From the NCBI RefSeq assembly GCF_036226525.1, contig NZ_CP108487.1, positions 7,316,001 to 7,380,000 of the forward strand: DNA of 64,000 nt, given 5' to 3'. Position numbers and translations under genes: made by a program. Below are positions 53,663-62,330 of the stretch, piece after piece; position 1 is the first letter of the stretch; every line of letters starts with the position of its first letter. The DNA comes from Kribbella sp. NBC_01245. GTDB lineage: Bacteria > Actinomycetota > Actinomycetes > Propionibacteriales > Kribbellaceae. The notes under the pieces are model-generated. The model was not told the DNA's origin. It did no database searches and saw only the letters and a program-made list of their open reading frames with translations.

Positions 53663-54763
53663 ATGTCCGACGACCGTCTGTTCGGGCTGCAACGCCATGA
53701 GCGAGTGATGGATGAGCTGCGCCGGCATGGCTCTGTCCGCGTGAAGGACCTGGCCCAACTGCTCGGCGTCAGCGAGTTGACCGTGCGCCGGGACATCGCG
53801 GCCCTCGCCGCGCAGAACCTGCTGACCAAGGTGCACGGCGGCGCGACGCTACCGACCGACCTCGCGCCTTCGGGTCCGGCCCGGCGCAGGAGTTCGGCGG
53901 CTCCTCGCTTCACCATCGGCATGGTGGTTCCGTCGCTGGACTATTACTGGCCGCCGATCGTCAGTGGCGCCCGATCGGCCGCTGCCGCGCTTGGCGTGCA
54001 CATCCAACTGCGCGGATCGACGTACGACTGGAACGAGGATCGCCGCCAGATCACCCGCCTGATCGAGGCGCAGCAGGTCCAGGGGCTGCTACTCGCGCCG
54101 AACCTGGAGGGCGAGGACGTCGGCGAGATGATCCAGTGGATCGGCGATCTGCCCGTGCCCGTGATTCTGGTGGAGCGGCACCCGCCGCGCTGGACGCCGA
54201 CGAAGTACCAGCTCGAGTGGGTTCGCAGCGATCACTCGCTCGGCGCCGAGATCGCCGTACGGCATCTGCACGACCACGGTCATCGCAACATCGGCCTGCT
54301 GCTTTCCAAGGGCAGCCCGACCTCGGCACACCTGGCGCACGGATGGGGCCTGGCCTGCGCGGATCTCGATATCCCGGCCGGCATGGTGTTGCGCGAGTCG
54401 GTCCGGATGGACGAGCCGGGTCATCGCGAGATCGTCGCGCAGATCCTCAAGCAGTGCGACGAAGCCGGTACGACGGCCTTGATCATCCACTCCGACCCGG
54501 ACGCGATGGCCGTCGCGCAGTACTGCGTCGAGCTCGGCATGTCGATCCCGGAGGACCTGGCGATCATCGCGTACGACGACGAGGTGGCCGGGCTGGCCGA
54601 GCCGGCGATGACCGCGGTCCGGCCGCCCAAGTCGATGGTCGGACGGACGGCGGTCGAGCTGATGGTGGCCCGATTGGTCGAGGGCAAGCGCCGCCCGACG
54701 CAACGCGTGCTGCTCACTCCCGAACTCGTCATCCGGGACTCGTCGATCGTGCTAGCCCTTTAA
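53663..54763 (+). CDS. Transcriptional regulator: DeoR-type HTH fused to LacI-type sugar-binding domain
   Basis: 366 residues. Residues 8-65 are a DeoR winged helix (QRHERVMDELRRHGSVRVKDLAQLLGVSELTVRRDIAAL, in family register, followed by LLTKVHGGA). From about 82 to the end is a periplasmic-binding-protein fold as in LacI/GalR regulators (FTIGMVVPSLDYYWPPIVSGA, IIAYDDEVAGLAEPAMTAVRPP). It should bind a sugar and control the divergent importer operon and perhaps the glycan genes downstream. GGGAGG precedes the ATG. Its end overlaps the convergent DUF2264 gene by 12 bases. Confidence 0.9.
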   Translation: MSDDRLFGLQRHERVMDELRRHGSVRVKDLAQLLGVSELTVRRDIAALAAQNLLTKVHGGATLPTDLAPSGPARRRSSAAPRFTIGMVVPSLDYYWPPIVSGARSAAAALGVHIQLRGSTYDWNEDRRQITRLIEAQQVQGLLLAPNLEGEDVGEMIQWIGDLPVPVILVERHPPRWTPTKYQLEWVRSDHSLGAEIAVRHLHDHGHRNIGLLLSKGSPTSAHLAHGWGLACADLDIPAGMVLRESVRMDEPGHREIVAQILKQCDEAGTTALIIHSDPDAMAVAQYCVELGMSIPEDLAIIAYDDEVAGLAEPAMTAVRPPKSMVGRTAVELMVARLVEGKRRPTQRVLLTPELVIRDSSIVLAL

Positions 54764-56599
54764 AACAAGGGAGGACGTCGTGCCATCGGGCCAATGCGCG
54801 ACGACGGTTCCGTCGGGGTGGACGTCCACCTTGGGCGGGGTTTTCGCCGTACCGGCTAGTGTCACGACGGCGGCGTACGTCTCGCCGGGGTGCGGTGTCG
54901 TGGTGACCAGTGGGATGGCGGTGTGGCTTCCGGTTGGGCCGGCGTTGACCAGGCGACGGATCCCGGCTTGGCCGAAACCTGATACCGAGGAGTGCAGGTC
55001 GTTGCCTTCGACAACAGCCTGGCCGGCCTCCATCGAACCTGCCGGAGCATCGTCCCCGGTGATCGGCCAGCCGCTGATCTCCAACGTCCACGACGGATCC
55101 AGCTCGGCGGCCGGGTCGACGCGCACCGCCCGGACCTCCTGTCCGCCGTGCAGCAGGGATCCGAGGATGAGGCGCGGCCCTTTTGCGACGCTGCCCGCGC
55201 GACCGGATCCGTGCTCGGGCCCATCGTCCTCGTCCGTCTTGACCCAATGTGCCTCGGTGATCGAGATTCCGTACGGTCTCGCCGTGAAGCCGTTGCGATG
55301 ACTCGGGCCGAGCTCCGGATGAACGATGGCGACGCTGTTCTCGAGCGCCTGGTCCCACGCGCCCGCGGCCATCGACGGCATGGTGTGGGTGGAATAGCCG
55401 AGGCGTGCGTACAGCGGTGAGTCCGCGCGTTCGTCGCCCGGATTCGAATGATCCGTGCCGTGGTTGACGATCCGGACGATGCCGTCGTCGCTGGTGCCGT
55501 TGACCAGCCATCCCGGCTCGGGCAGCGTCAGCTCGAAGTCGCCGGTCTCGACTGGTAGCGGCAGTTCCGCGTCAGCCCAGACGGGATGTTCCGCCGGTAG
55601 CGTGAGGCCGAGCATCCCTTTCACCGCCCAGTACGGCGAACCCGGGCCGGAGTACGACTGCGCCATGGCGGGCCATTCGCCGTACCAACCGAGGTTGAGC
55701 AGGCCGCGTTCGTCCGGGACACCGCGATCCAGGAAGTGGCCGAGCATCCCGGAGGCGGCTCGTCTCAGCAGGCCTGGCGGCAGGTCCGTCGCGCCGGTGA
55801 TCGCGCCGACCCAGAACGGCGCGGCCGCAGCGAAGCGATAGGTGAGGCTGCGGCCTTGGGCGAGCGGCGAACCGTTGGCGCCGATGAGGTGCACGGCCGT
55901 TTGCAAGTATTCGTTGAGGCGTTCTCGCCAGAGCGTTTCCCTTTGAGGGTCGCACAAGCCGGGTTCCATGGTTGCCCAGAGCAACGGATAGACGTGCAGG
56001 GCCCAGCCGTTGTAGTGGTCGTACGCGCGTTCGGGTCCGTCGGCGTACCAGCCGTTGCCGCGATAGAGCGACTCGTGTACGGCCAGACCGCTCTCGATAT
56101 CGGCCATCGACCAGGGGCCGCCGACGGACTTGAGGAAGGTCTCGACGACGATCTGGAACCACACCCAGTTGATCGGCGGATACTCCTCGCCGACGACCGT
56201 TGCGAGCCAGGCGACGAGTTGCTCGCGATCCCGATCGGCCAGTTTGTCCCAGAGCCAAGGGCGGCTCAGGTGCAGGCCTAGGGCGATCGAACAGGCCTCC
56301 ACTTTTGCCTGGCCCAACTCGTCGGGTCGCGGCCAGCGGTGGGGGGATTGCGGGTCTGTTCCGACGCGGAGGCCGTCGGCGTACCACTCGGCCAGTCCGT
56401 GCGGGTCGACCCCGTTCTCGCCGCGCAGCCGGATCGCGGCGAGGAGGAACGAACGGGCGAATGCTTCCAGGGAGTCGCTGTCCGGGCCGTACGCGCTCGC
56501 CGGGCCGGGGAGGTCGATGCGTGCGTGGTCGGGGGAGGCCCAGGGGCGCAACGACAGCAACAGGTTGTCGGCCGTGGCGGCCCACAATTCACGGGACAC
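54752..56599 (-). CDS. DUF2264 family protein
   Basis: 615 residues, no signal peptide. The N-terminal 350 residues look like an (alpha/alpha) barrel (FARSFLLAAIRLRGE, GRGNGWYADGPERAYDHYNGWALHVY region, SGPGSPYWAVKGMLGLTLP), the C-terminal part beta-rich. This matches DUF2264, a family seen near polysaccharide-lyase and uronate genes and thought to act on glycans. It starts 11 bases inside the end of the heparinase-like gene, so the two are coupled. The activity is not known. Confidence 0.88.
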   Translation of the reverse strand: MSRELWAATADNLLLSLRPWASPDHARIDLPGPASAYGPDSDSLEAFARSFLLAAIRLRGENGVDPHGLAEWYADGLRVGTDPQSPHRWPRPDELGQAKVEACSIALGLHLSRPWLWDKLADRDREQLVAWLATVVGEEYPPINWVWFQIVVETFLKSVGGPWSMADIESGLAVHESLYRGNGWYADGPERAYDHYNGWALHVYPLLWATMEPGLCDPQRETLWRERLNEYLQTAVHLIGANGSPLAQGRSLTYRFAAAAPFWVGAITGATDLPPGLLRRAASGMLGHFLDRGVPDERGLLNLGWYGEWPAMAQSYSGPGSPYWAVKGMLGLTLPAEHPVWADAELPLPVETGDFELTLPEPGWLVNGTSDDGIVRIVNHGTDHSNPGDERADSPLYARLGYSTHTMPSMAAGAWDQALENSVAIVHPELGPSHRNGFTARPYGISITEAHWVKTDEDDGPEHGSGRAGSVAKGPRLILGSLLHGGQEVRAVRVDPAAELDPSWTLEISGWPITGDDAPAGSMEAGQAVVEGNDLHSSVSGFGQAGIRRLVNAGPTGSHTAIPLVTTTPHPGETYAAVVTLAGTAKTPPKVDVHPDGTVVAHWPDGTTSSLVLKG

Positions 56600-58493
56600 G
56601 GGGGCTCTCCTTGAGCGTGGTGATGGTCAGGTCGAACGACGTCTGGTTGGGGCCGAGGTCGATTACTAGGCGATGTACGGCCGGGCCCCAGACGTCGCTG
56701 AGCAGGGGGTCATCGATGGTTCGTTTCTCCAGGCGTCCTTGGCCGAGGTGGGGAGCCCAGGTCAGGCGTGCCTTTGCTTTTGCTTTTGCGCCGGCCAAGG
56801 TCTCGACGGTCAACTCGCCTGCGTGGTGGGCGATCGGGCGTCCCGCCAGGACGTGGTGGAGCGTGACGTGGTCCGCGTTCTCCCACTCGTCGTGGACGCG
56901 GACCGTGCTCGCTTGCCGGTCCAGGGTTGCCGTCCGTCGCCAGCGGGCGTCTGTTGGGTAGGCGGTCGAGAGGTCGGCCGAGAACGAGTCGCCCTCTGGT
57001 GTTAGGCGTACGTCGACCTCGCTCGCCCGCCATTGCGCGCCTGCGGGTTGTTCGTGGCCGGCGATCAGCGGCAGGTTGTGCCATTCGCTGCGTACGACCC
57101 ATTGCTCGTAACGGCGTTCGGAGAACGAGATGCTCGTGTACGTCGGCTGGCCGAGGTCGATCAGCACGGGCGTACCGTCGACGGCGACGACGTAAGACCC
57201 GACGTCGTTGTGGTTGTGGTTCTCCGCGTTATGCCCGCCCTTGATCGCAAGCGCCAGACCTTTCGTCGTACCGGCTTGTTCGCGCGAGACCAACAGCTGC
57301 ACATCAGGAAGCCAACTCGACGCTGGCAATGGCAGCGCCGCCGGTTGCGCCGCCGGTTGCACCGCCGGTTGCGCCGTCATCCAGTCGTCGTCGAGTAGCC
57401 CGGTCAGTGCCCGGCCCAAACCCGCCTTGGCCGAGATCGCTTGGCCTCGATGGGCGGCGGCCTGCGCCCGTACGTCGTGATCGCCGATCCGGCCGCCCCA
57501 CCGATGCAGGACATGCCAGGGCTGGTCGGGATCAGGCCGTGCCGGTCCATCGCCGACGTTGACGTACCAGCCTTCGCCTAATGCCATCCGCTGCGGATAC
57601 CGTGCGAGTTCGGCCAGCGGCGCGATATCCCAAGGCGCGAACTCTCCACCCGTGACACGATCGAGCAGCTCCAGCGCCTCGGCCAGCCGCGCCGGCCCGT
57701 TCCACCAGTAGGCGTACCCCTCGTCGCAACCACCGTCCGCCGGTAGCGCGGCGAGATAGCGATCGAGGCCGTCGATGGTCAGCTCGACGACGGCCCGCTT
57801 GGTGGCCGAATCGGTTTCGAGCAATAACGTTGCCGCCAGCAACTGTCCATGGATCCACGGATTCCAGTTGTGCAGGTGACCGTCGAGCCCGAGCCAATGC
57901 CAACGGCGATCCTCGAGAAACGGCCGAATCACGCGCCGCCGTGCTTCCTCGCGAAGGCGCCGCCGAAGCCCCGGAACCCGCCGGTCAAGCGCCGACGCAA
58001 GCGCCAAATCCGCCCAAGCCAATATCGAGACCGTCTCCGCGGCGCCAAGATCGAGGTACGGGTGATCCGGATCCGGAACGACCTCCTTCCGCTCCGACGC
58101 GAACGACTCATGTGCCGCCCAGCACCAACTCGTCTGCTCGCACAACAGCAGCAACCCGTCCGCCGCCTGGTCGAGGTGCTTCTCCTCCCCAGTCAACGCC
58201 GCCGCGAGAACCGCTGCACTCGTACGCCGTCTAACGTCACCCGCAGGACCCTCATACGCCGTACGAACCCCATCCCGCCAATAGCGCGCGTAATCCGACA
58301 AGAAAGTCCCCGGCCACGGCACCCCCGCGTCCCTCGAAGCCTCAGCGGCGATCGCGGCAGCCGTCTCCGGGTCGCACGTCTCCCAGGCCGCCCGATCACC
58401 GACATCCGGCACGCCAACCCGCGCGCGGGCATGCCCCAACGCCGCAGCACGCACAGGCTCGCCCAAGTCGAACCACCGCCGCGTCAGCGTCAC
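56589..58493 (-). CDS. Heparinase II/III-like protein
   Basis: About 634 residues with no signal peptide, so probably cytoplasmic. The N-terminal two thirds form a helical toroid (WNPWIHGQLLAATLLLETDS, GGCDEGYAYWWNGPARLAEAL). The C-terminal part is the heparinase II/III beta domain with GGHNAENHNHNDVGSYVVAVDG, the histidine-rich active-site segment. It may degrade imported oligouronides. The GTG at 58493 is chosen because GGAGG precedes it and a LacI-type operator overlaps the upstream in-frame codons; an earlier ATG lies at 58523. It is co-transcribed with the DUF2264 gene. Confidence 0.88.
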   Translation of the reverse strand: MTLTRRWFDLGEPVRAAALGHARARVGVPDVGDRAAWETCDPETAAAIAAEASRDAGVPWPGTFLSDYARYWRDGVRTAYEGPAGDVRRRTSAAVLAAALTGEEKHLDQAADGLLLLCEQTSWCWAAHESFASERKEVVPDPDHPYLDLGAAETVSILAWADLALASALDRRVPGLRRRLREEARRRVIRPFLEDRRWHWLGLDGHLHNWNPWIHGQLLAATLLLETDSATKRAVVELTIDGLDRYLAALPADGGCDEGYAYWWNGPARLAEALELLDRVTGGEFAPWDIAPLAELARYPQRMALGEGWYVNVGDGPARPDPDQPWHVLHRWGGRIGDHDVRAQAAAHRGQAISAKAGLGRALTGLLDDDWMTAQPAVQPAAQPAALPLPASSWLPDVQLLVSREQAGTTKGLALAIKGGHNAENHNHNDVGSYVVAVDGTPVLIDLGQPTYTSISFSERRYEQWVVRSEWHNLPLIAGHEQPAGAQWRASEVDVRLTPEGDSFSADLSTAYPTDARWRRTATLDRQASTVRVHDEWENADHVTLHHVLAGRPIAHHAGELTVETLAGAKAKAKARLTWAPHLGQGRLEKRTIDDPLLSDVWGPAVHRLVIDLGPNQTSFDLTITTLKESPRVP

Positions 58494-58505
58494 CAAACCT
58501 CCAAA

Positions 58506-58519
58506 GGAAAGCGCTTGCC
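58506..58519. promoter_or_regulatory. LacI-type operator before the heparinase-like gene
   Basis: GGAAAGCGCTTGCC, with the AAGCGCTT core of the site at 26070. It lies 13 bases before the chosen GTG start. Confidence 0.65.
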
Positions 58520-58540
58520 GCATCCATCCTAAATCGCCCC

Positions 58541-58812
58541 TCACGGGCAAGGCCCAGGGGCCCACCTGTCCATAGCGCTGCCACGGCCGGACGCAGAATG
58601 CGACCCGCGCACGGATTTGGGGATAACCCTCCCGCGAGGTGCCTTATGCGTCGCGCGCGTGCAAACACAAGGAGGCACCTCGCGGCAAGGTTGTCCACAA
58701 AACAGCCCGCACGTGTGCGGTTGGGGCTTAGGCGCCGTGGGCTCGGCATCCACAGGCGGCCCGCATTCCGCGTCCGACCGTGGCAGGCCTTCCATGCGAC
58801 TGGACGCGCCAT
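58541..58812. repeat. 270-bp nested palindrome, copy 1
   Basis: Contains an outer pair TGCCACGGCCGGACGCAGAA (58579) with its near complement ending at 58785, and an inner perfect 13-bp pair CCGCGAGGTGCCT (58632) with AGGCACCTCGCGG (58673). It includes TTGTCCACA at 58691 and GCATCCACA at 58746, like DnaA boxes. A second copy follows about 454 bases downstream. No gene is present. Confidence 0.85.
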
Positions 58813-59340
58813 AACGCGACCACGCATGCCCATTCCCCTCCGCGATTAGACGCGTCATAACGCGACCACGCCTGCCCAATTCCCCCTGCAAGTGGACGCG
58901 TCATAAGGCGACCACGCGCGCCCGACCTTCTCGCGAGTGGACGCGTACTGCCGCGACCACTCGGGCGCCGGCCCGCCGATCCGGGCGGCGCCTCGCGGGT
59001 AAGGGCGAGGGGGCTCGCCTGTGGATAGTGCTGCCACGGTCGGACGTGGAATGCGGCGCGCGGGCGGATATTGGGGACAACTCTGTCGCGAGGTGCCTTG
59101 TTGTGTCGCGCGTGTGCAAACACAAGGAGGCACTTCGCGCGAGGGTTTTCCACAAATCAGCCCGGACGTGTGCGGTTGGGACCTAGGGGCTGTGGGCTTA
59201 GCGTCCACAGGTGGGCCGCATTTTGCGTCCGACCGTGGCGGGGATTCAATGCGAGTGGACGCGTCATTACCTGACTACTCGTGTCCAGGGTCTGCGCGGG
59301 GGCGTCAGGACGCGACCATTCGCGGGCAAGATCCCCGCGA
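58801..59340. repeat. Region of diverged family B units between the large repeats
   Basis: Repeats of the type GGACGCGTCATAACGCGACCAC occur around 58801, 58848, 58890 and 58930, and again after 59250, interleaved with copy 2 of the large repeat (58993-59266). Each is a weak inverted repeat. No gene is seen. Confidence 0.7.
58993..59266. repeat. 270-bp nested palindrome, copy 2
   Basis: Aligns along its length with 58541-58812. It keeps the outer and inner palindromes with several changes, and carries CTATCCACA (minus strand, 59020), TTTTCCACA (59146) and GCGTCCACA (59201). Confidence 0.85.
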
Positions 59341-59592
59341 GTGGTCGCGTATGCGGTGACGACGCGTGCCCCGAGTCCCCGCGAGTGGTCGCGTTGTGCG
59401 GTGACGACGCGTGCCCCGAGTCCCCGCGAGTGGTCGCGTATGCGGTGACGACGCGTGCCCCGAGTCCCCGCGAGTGGTCGCGTTATAACGCGACCACTCG
59501 TGCCCAAGATCCCGCGAGTGGTCGCGTTTTGACGTGATGACGTGTGGCTAAGGGCCCCGCAAGTGGTCGCGCCCTAACGCGACCACTTGCGG
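59341..59592. repeat. Tandem array of 44-45 bp family B units
   Basis: GTGGTCGCG recurs at 59341, 59385, 59430, 59474, 59518 and 59563. The first three units are nearly identical. The fourth forms a 30-bp uninterrupted perfect palindrome at 59471-59500 (CGAGTGGTCGCGTTA and its complement). The sixth is a 15-bp inverted repeat with a six-base gap (59557-59592). The array ends 21 bases before the stop of the GH39-like gene. Confidence 0.92.
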
Positions 59593-59612
59593 AGGGGAGG
59601 AGGGGGTGGGGG

Positions 59613-62330
59613 TTAGGACTGGGGGATGCGGGTGCGGGGGATGGTGGTGGGGGTGCCGAGGGTGGTGGGGGCGATGGTGAGTTTGTCTAGGTCGGGGGCG
59701 AAGGCGGTTGGGTTGCCGAAGACCAGGGAGCCGGTGGAGGTGTGGAGGGTTACGGGGATTGTGCGTTCTAGGAAGCTGTTCCAGGCGTAGGTGTAGCGGA
59801 AGTACGCGTGGCCGGCGGGCGTTGTGCTGCCGGTTTCGGTGATGTTGAGGCGGCGGTCGACTACCTGGGGGTTGTAGTCGTGGGCGCCACTTAGCTCGGC
59901 GTTCGCGTAGCTGACGACGACGTTGTACTCCCCGGGCTTGTCGAAACCGGGGCCGCGCGGCACCTCGATCGTGTTACCGGCGCCATTGCCGATGTAACCG
60001 GCGCCCTTCAGCCCAGACGCGTTGCTGCCCGAAGCAGGCGTGTACGTGTTCACAACGGCAGTGCCGTGACGGACAGCGTTCTCGGCCTCGACAACGACTG
60101 CGGCGCTGTCGGCCGACGCGGCTCGGGTCGTGGTGACCTGCTGGAGCAGAATCCCGTTGGCCGAGCTCAACTCGAGCTCGTTGATCCCCTGCACCAAGTG
60201 AACCCGTGCCGTAGAACGCCATACGCCAAGGCGCGGTGCACTCAACTGCGTGACCGCGCGCCCGTTCACGCGGATACCAACCTTCGCCGCGGCAGTCGTC
60301 CGATAGTCGACGCTGATGTCGTAGTACCCGGTCTCCCAGGCCTGAGCGTAGACGTCGGCCCGCTGACCAGCACCGCGGATGCTGCCGTGACCACGCGCCT
60401 GCGCAACGCCGTACGTCACTGCAGCGCCACCGGCATAACGCAGCGTCGACGCCGGGTAGACCGTCGGCTCGCCATCGGTGACGTCCGTCAGCAGGAACTT
60501 GTCGAGCGTGATATCCGAGTTCGGCAGCAGGGTGGTCCCATCCGCGCTCGCCCGCAGCGAAAGCGTGTGTTGCCCGGCCGTCAACGGGATCGTCACCTCA
60601 GCACTGCCGCGATACTGCCACTTCTGGTACGACGTGAGCGCAAGGTTTGCCGTGTACTGGACCGGCGAGGCCATGACGTTGTCGACGAAGAGCGCATGCC
60701 GCCCAGGGGTGCCAGGCGTGGCCCCGATGATCTGGAACCGGTATTTGCCGTCGCGCGGAACGCTGACCGTCCAGTCAGCCTTTGACGTCGGCTGGTTGAA
60801 GGACCCGACATCGCGTCCACCGGAGGCGAGGAACTTCCAGCCGCCGCCGGACAACGGGTCCTGGGTGTAGACCGTGGCCGCGGTGAGGTTCGTGTTCTCG
60901 GCCTCAACGCTGGCCGCCCACACCTTGCCCGCCTCGAGCGTGCGGTCTTGCTCGGGGGTGACGATGACCTGATACCCGGCGTATCGGTCGTACGTCGGCA
61001 CCTCGAGCTCGACCGTGCCGTTGACCACGCGAACACCCTTGAGGGCCTTGATCACCGGCGGAGTGCCGGCGACACCTTCGGCCCCGGAGAGTGTGTTCTC
61101 GCGGACCTCGATGTCGACCTTGGTGCCGAAGGAGCTGAGACCGGCCAGCTTGAGCGAAACGGCCCCACCACTGCCGCCGCCGTACAGGACAGTGGCTCGC
61201 CTGTTCTTGGTATCGATGGCGCCAATGCCTTGCAGGGTGTCGACCGTGTTCAGCGCGGGCGGCGTGACCTTGACCGTCTGGCTGCCCGCGAGATCGCCGT
61301 ACCACTTGTACATCCACCAGCCGGCGTTGGCCGAGTTGGTCCGCGCGCTGTTGTCGTTGAAGTTGCCGGCGTAGTTCCAGTAGGCGGTCTGCCCGTCGAC
61401 CTTCAGGTCTTCCATGATGGACAGCCATTGGACGAGCTGCCCGGGCGTGCCCATGTCGCGCAGCATGCCGTACTCGGTGATGTTGATCGGGATCGGGCCG
61501 AGGCCGAGGTCCTTCTCGAGCTGCCGGTATTCGGCGAAGTGGGACCGGAAGGTTCTGAGGTTGTCGATGCCCAGTTCGTGCCAGATGAAGATGTCAGGCA
61601 GTACGCCGTTGGCCTTCGCGAAAGTGAGGATGTCCGCGGAACGCGCGGGCTGCCATCGGGTGTCACCAGGACCGCCGATGCGCGCATGCCCGAGATTGTG
61701 GCGGGCGTACACCTCTTGGATCTTTGTGTAGATGGCCTTCCAGTCAGCGAGGAAGGTCGCCTTCATGGTGGACCAGTTGGCGTACCAGTTGCCGCCGTCC
61801 GGTTCGTTGAAGGGGATGAAGACGTAGTCCTTGGGCCGCGAGGATCCGGTCGCTACCGCCTCGGTGACGAACTCGACGACCTCCAGGTAATCCCAGATGC
61901 CGTTGGGTTCGTTGCTGTAGGCACCGGTCGCCTGGTTGTACGTGCGGGTGTCGGCAGGGCGCACACCACCGTGGTACGACCAGTCCGGGTAATAGTCCTG
62001 GATGTAGATGTACATGTCCTTGCCGTGCTTCTGGAAGAAGCCGTCCTCGACCTTGAGGGCGTCACCGCTGGGATGCTGGGTCCCGTGCGGAGCCTTCTGC
62101 GAGGTGTTGGTGATGGCGGCGCCGTTGATGAGGGCCTGCGTCGGTGCGCCTTCGTCGCCGAAGCCGTACAACGTGCCCGTCGCGCCGCCGCGGAACGAGC
62201 CGGTGGTCTGGGAGAAGTCGACGCTCAAGGTGTCCGTGATCGCCTCCAGGGCTGCGACCGGCGCGGACAGGCTGCCCAGCGCCAGCGTGGTGATGACCGA
62301 TGCGGCCACGAGTTTTGCGGCTTTCTTCAT
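59613..62330 (-). CDS. Secreted GH39-like glycoside hydrolase with carbohydrate-binding modules
   Basis: 905 residues with a Sec signal peptide (MKKAAKLVAASVITTLALGS, cleavage near ALEA). The catalytic TIM barrel at about 35-360 has the acid/base FIPFNEPDGG (Glu176) and the nucleophile INITEYGM (Glu286), as in clan GH-A enzymes such as GH39. A beta-sandwich follows, then about 475-620 and 745-890 look like CBM35/CBM6-type modules (VEAENTNL, VVEAENAVRHG). It should cleave a plant or microbial polysaccharide outside the cell. AAGGAG lies six bases before the ATG. It overlaps the alpha-galactosidase gene by four bases. Confidence 0.83.
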   Translation of the reverse strand: MKKAAKLVAASVITTLALGSLSAPVAALEAITDTLSVDFSQTTGSFRGGATGTLYGFGDEGAPTQALINGAAITNTSQKAPHGTQHPSGDALKVEDGFFQKHGKDMYIYIQDYYPDWSYHGGVRPADTRTYNQATGAYSNEPNGIWDYLEVVEFVTEAVATGSSRPKDYVFIPFNEPDGGNWYANWSTMKATFLADWKAIYTKIQEVYARHNLGHARIGGPGDTRWQPARSADILTFAKANGVLPDIFIWHELGIDNLRTFRSHFAEYRQLEKDLGLGPIPINITEYGMLRDMGTPGQLVQWLSIMEDLKVDGQTAYWNYAGNFNDNSARTNSANAGWWMYKWYGDLAGSQTVKVTPPALNTVDTLQGIGAIDTKNRRATVLYGGGSGGAVSLKLAGLSSFGTKVDIEVRENTLSGAEGVAGTPPVIKALKGVRVVNGTVELEVPTYDRYAGYQVIVTPEQDRTLEAGKVWAASVEAENTNLTAATVYTQDPLSGGGWKFLASGGRDVGSFNQPTSKADWTVSVPRDGKYRFQIIGATPGTPGRHALFVDNVMASPVQYTANLALTSYQKWQYRGSAEVTIPLTAGQHTLSLRASADGTTLLPNSDITLDKFLLTDVTDGEPTVYPASTLRYAGGAAVTYGVAQARGHGSIRGAGQRADVYAQAWETGYYDISVDYRTTAAAKVGIRVNGRAVTQLSAPRLGVWRSTARVHLVQGINELELSSANGILLQQVTTTRAASADSAAVVVEAENAVRHGTAVVNTYTPASGSNASGLKGAGYIGNGAGNTIEVPRGPGFDKPGEYNVVVSYANAELSGAHDYNPQVVDRRLNITETGSTTPAGHAYFRYTYAWNSFLERTIPVTLHTSTGSLVFGNPTAFAPDLDKLTIAPTTLGTPTTIPRTRIPQS

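Noticed and set aside
58541-59266. Chromosomal replication origin
   Set aside because: DnaA-like boxes are few and partly degenerate, and dnaA, dnaN and other origin genes are not adjacent. Kept only as a possible accessory site.
58541-59508. Several overlapping open frames in the 58.5-59.6 kb repeat region
   Set aside because: They exist because GC-rich repeats rarely contain stops; the translations are repeated Arg/Pro/Ala-rich strings with no ribosome sites.
59341-59592. CRISPR-like regular repeats
   Set aside because: Units are similar along their whole 44-45 bp with no unique spacers, and no cas gene is present.
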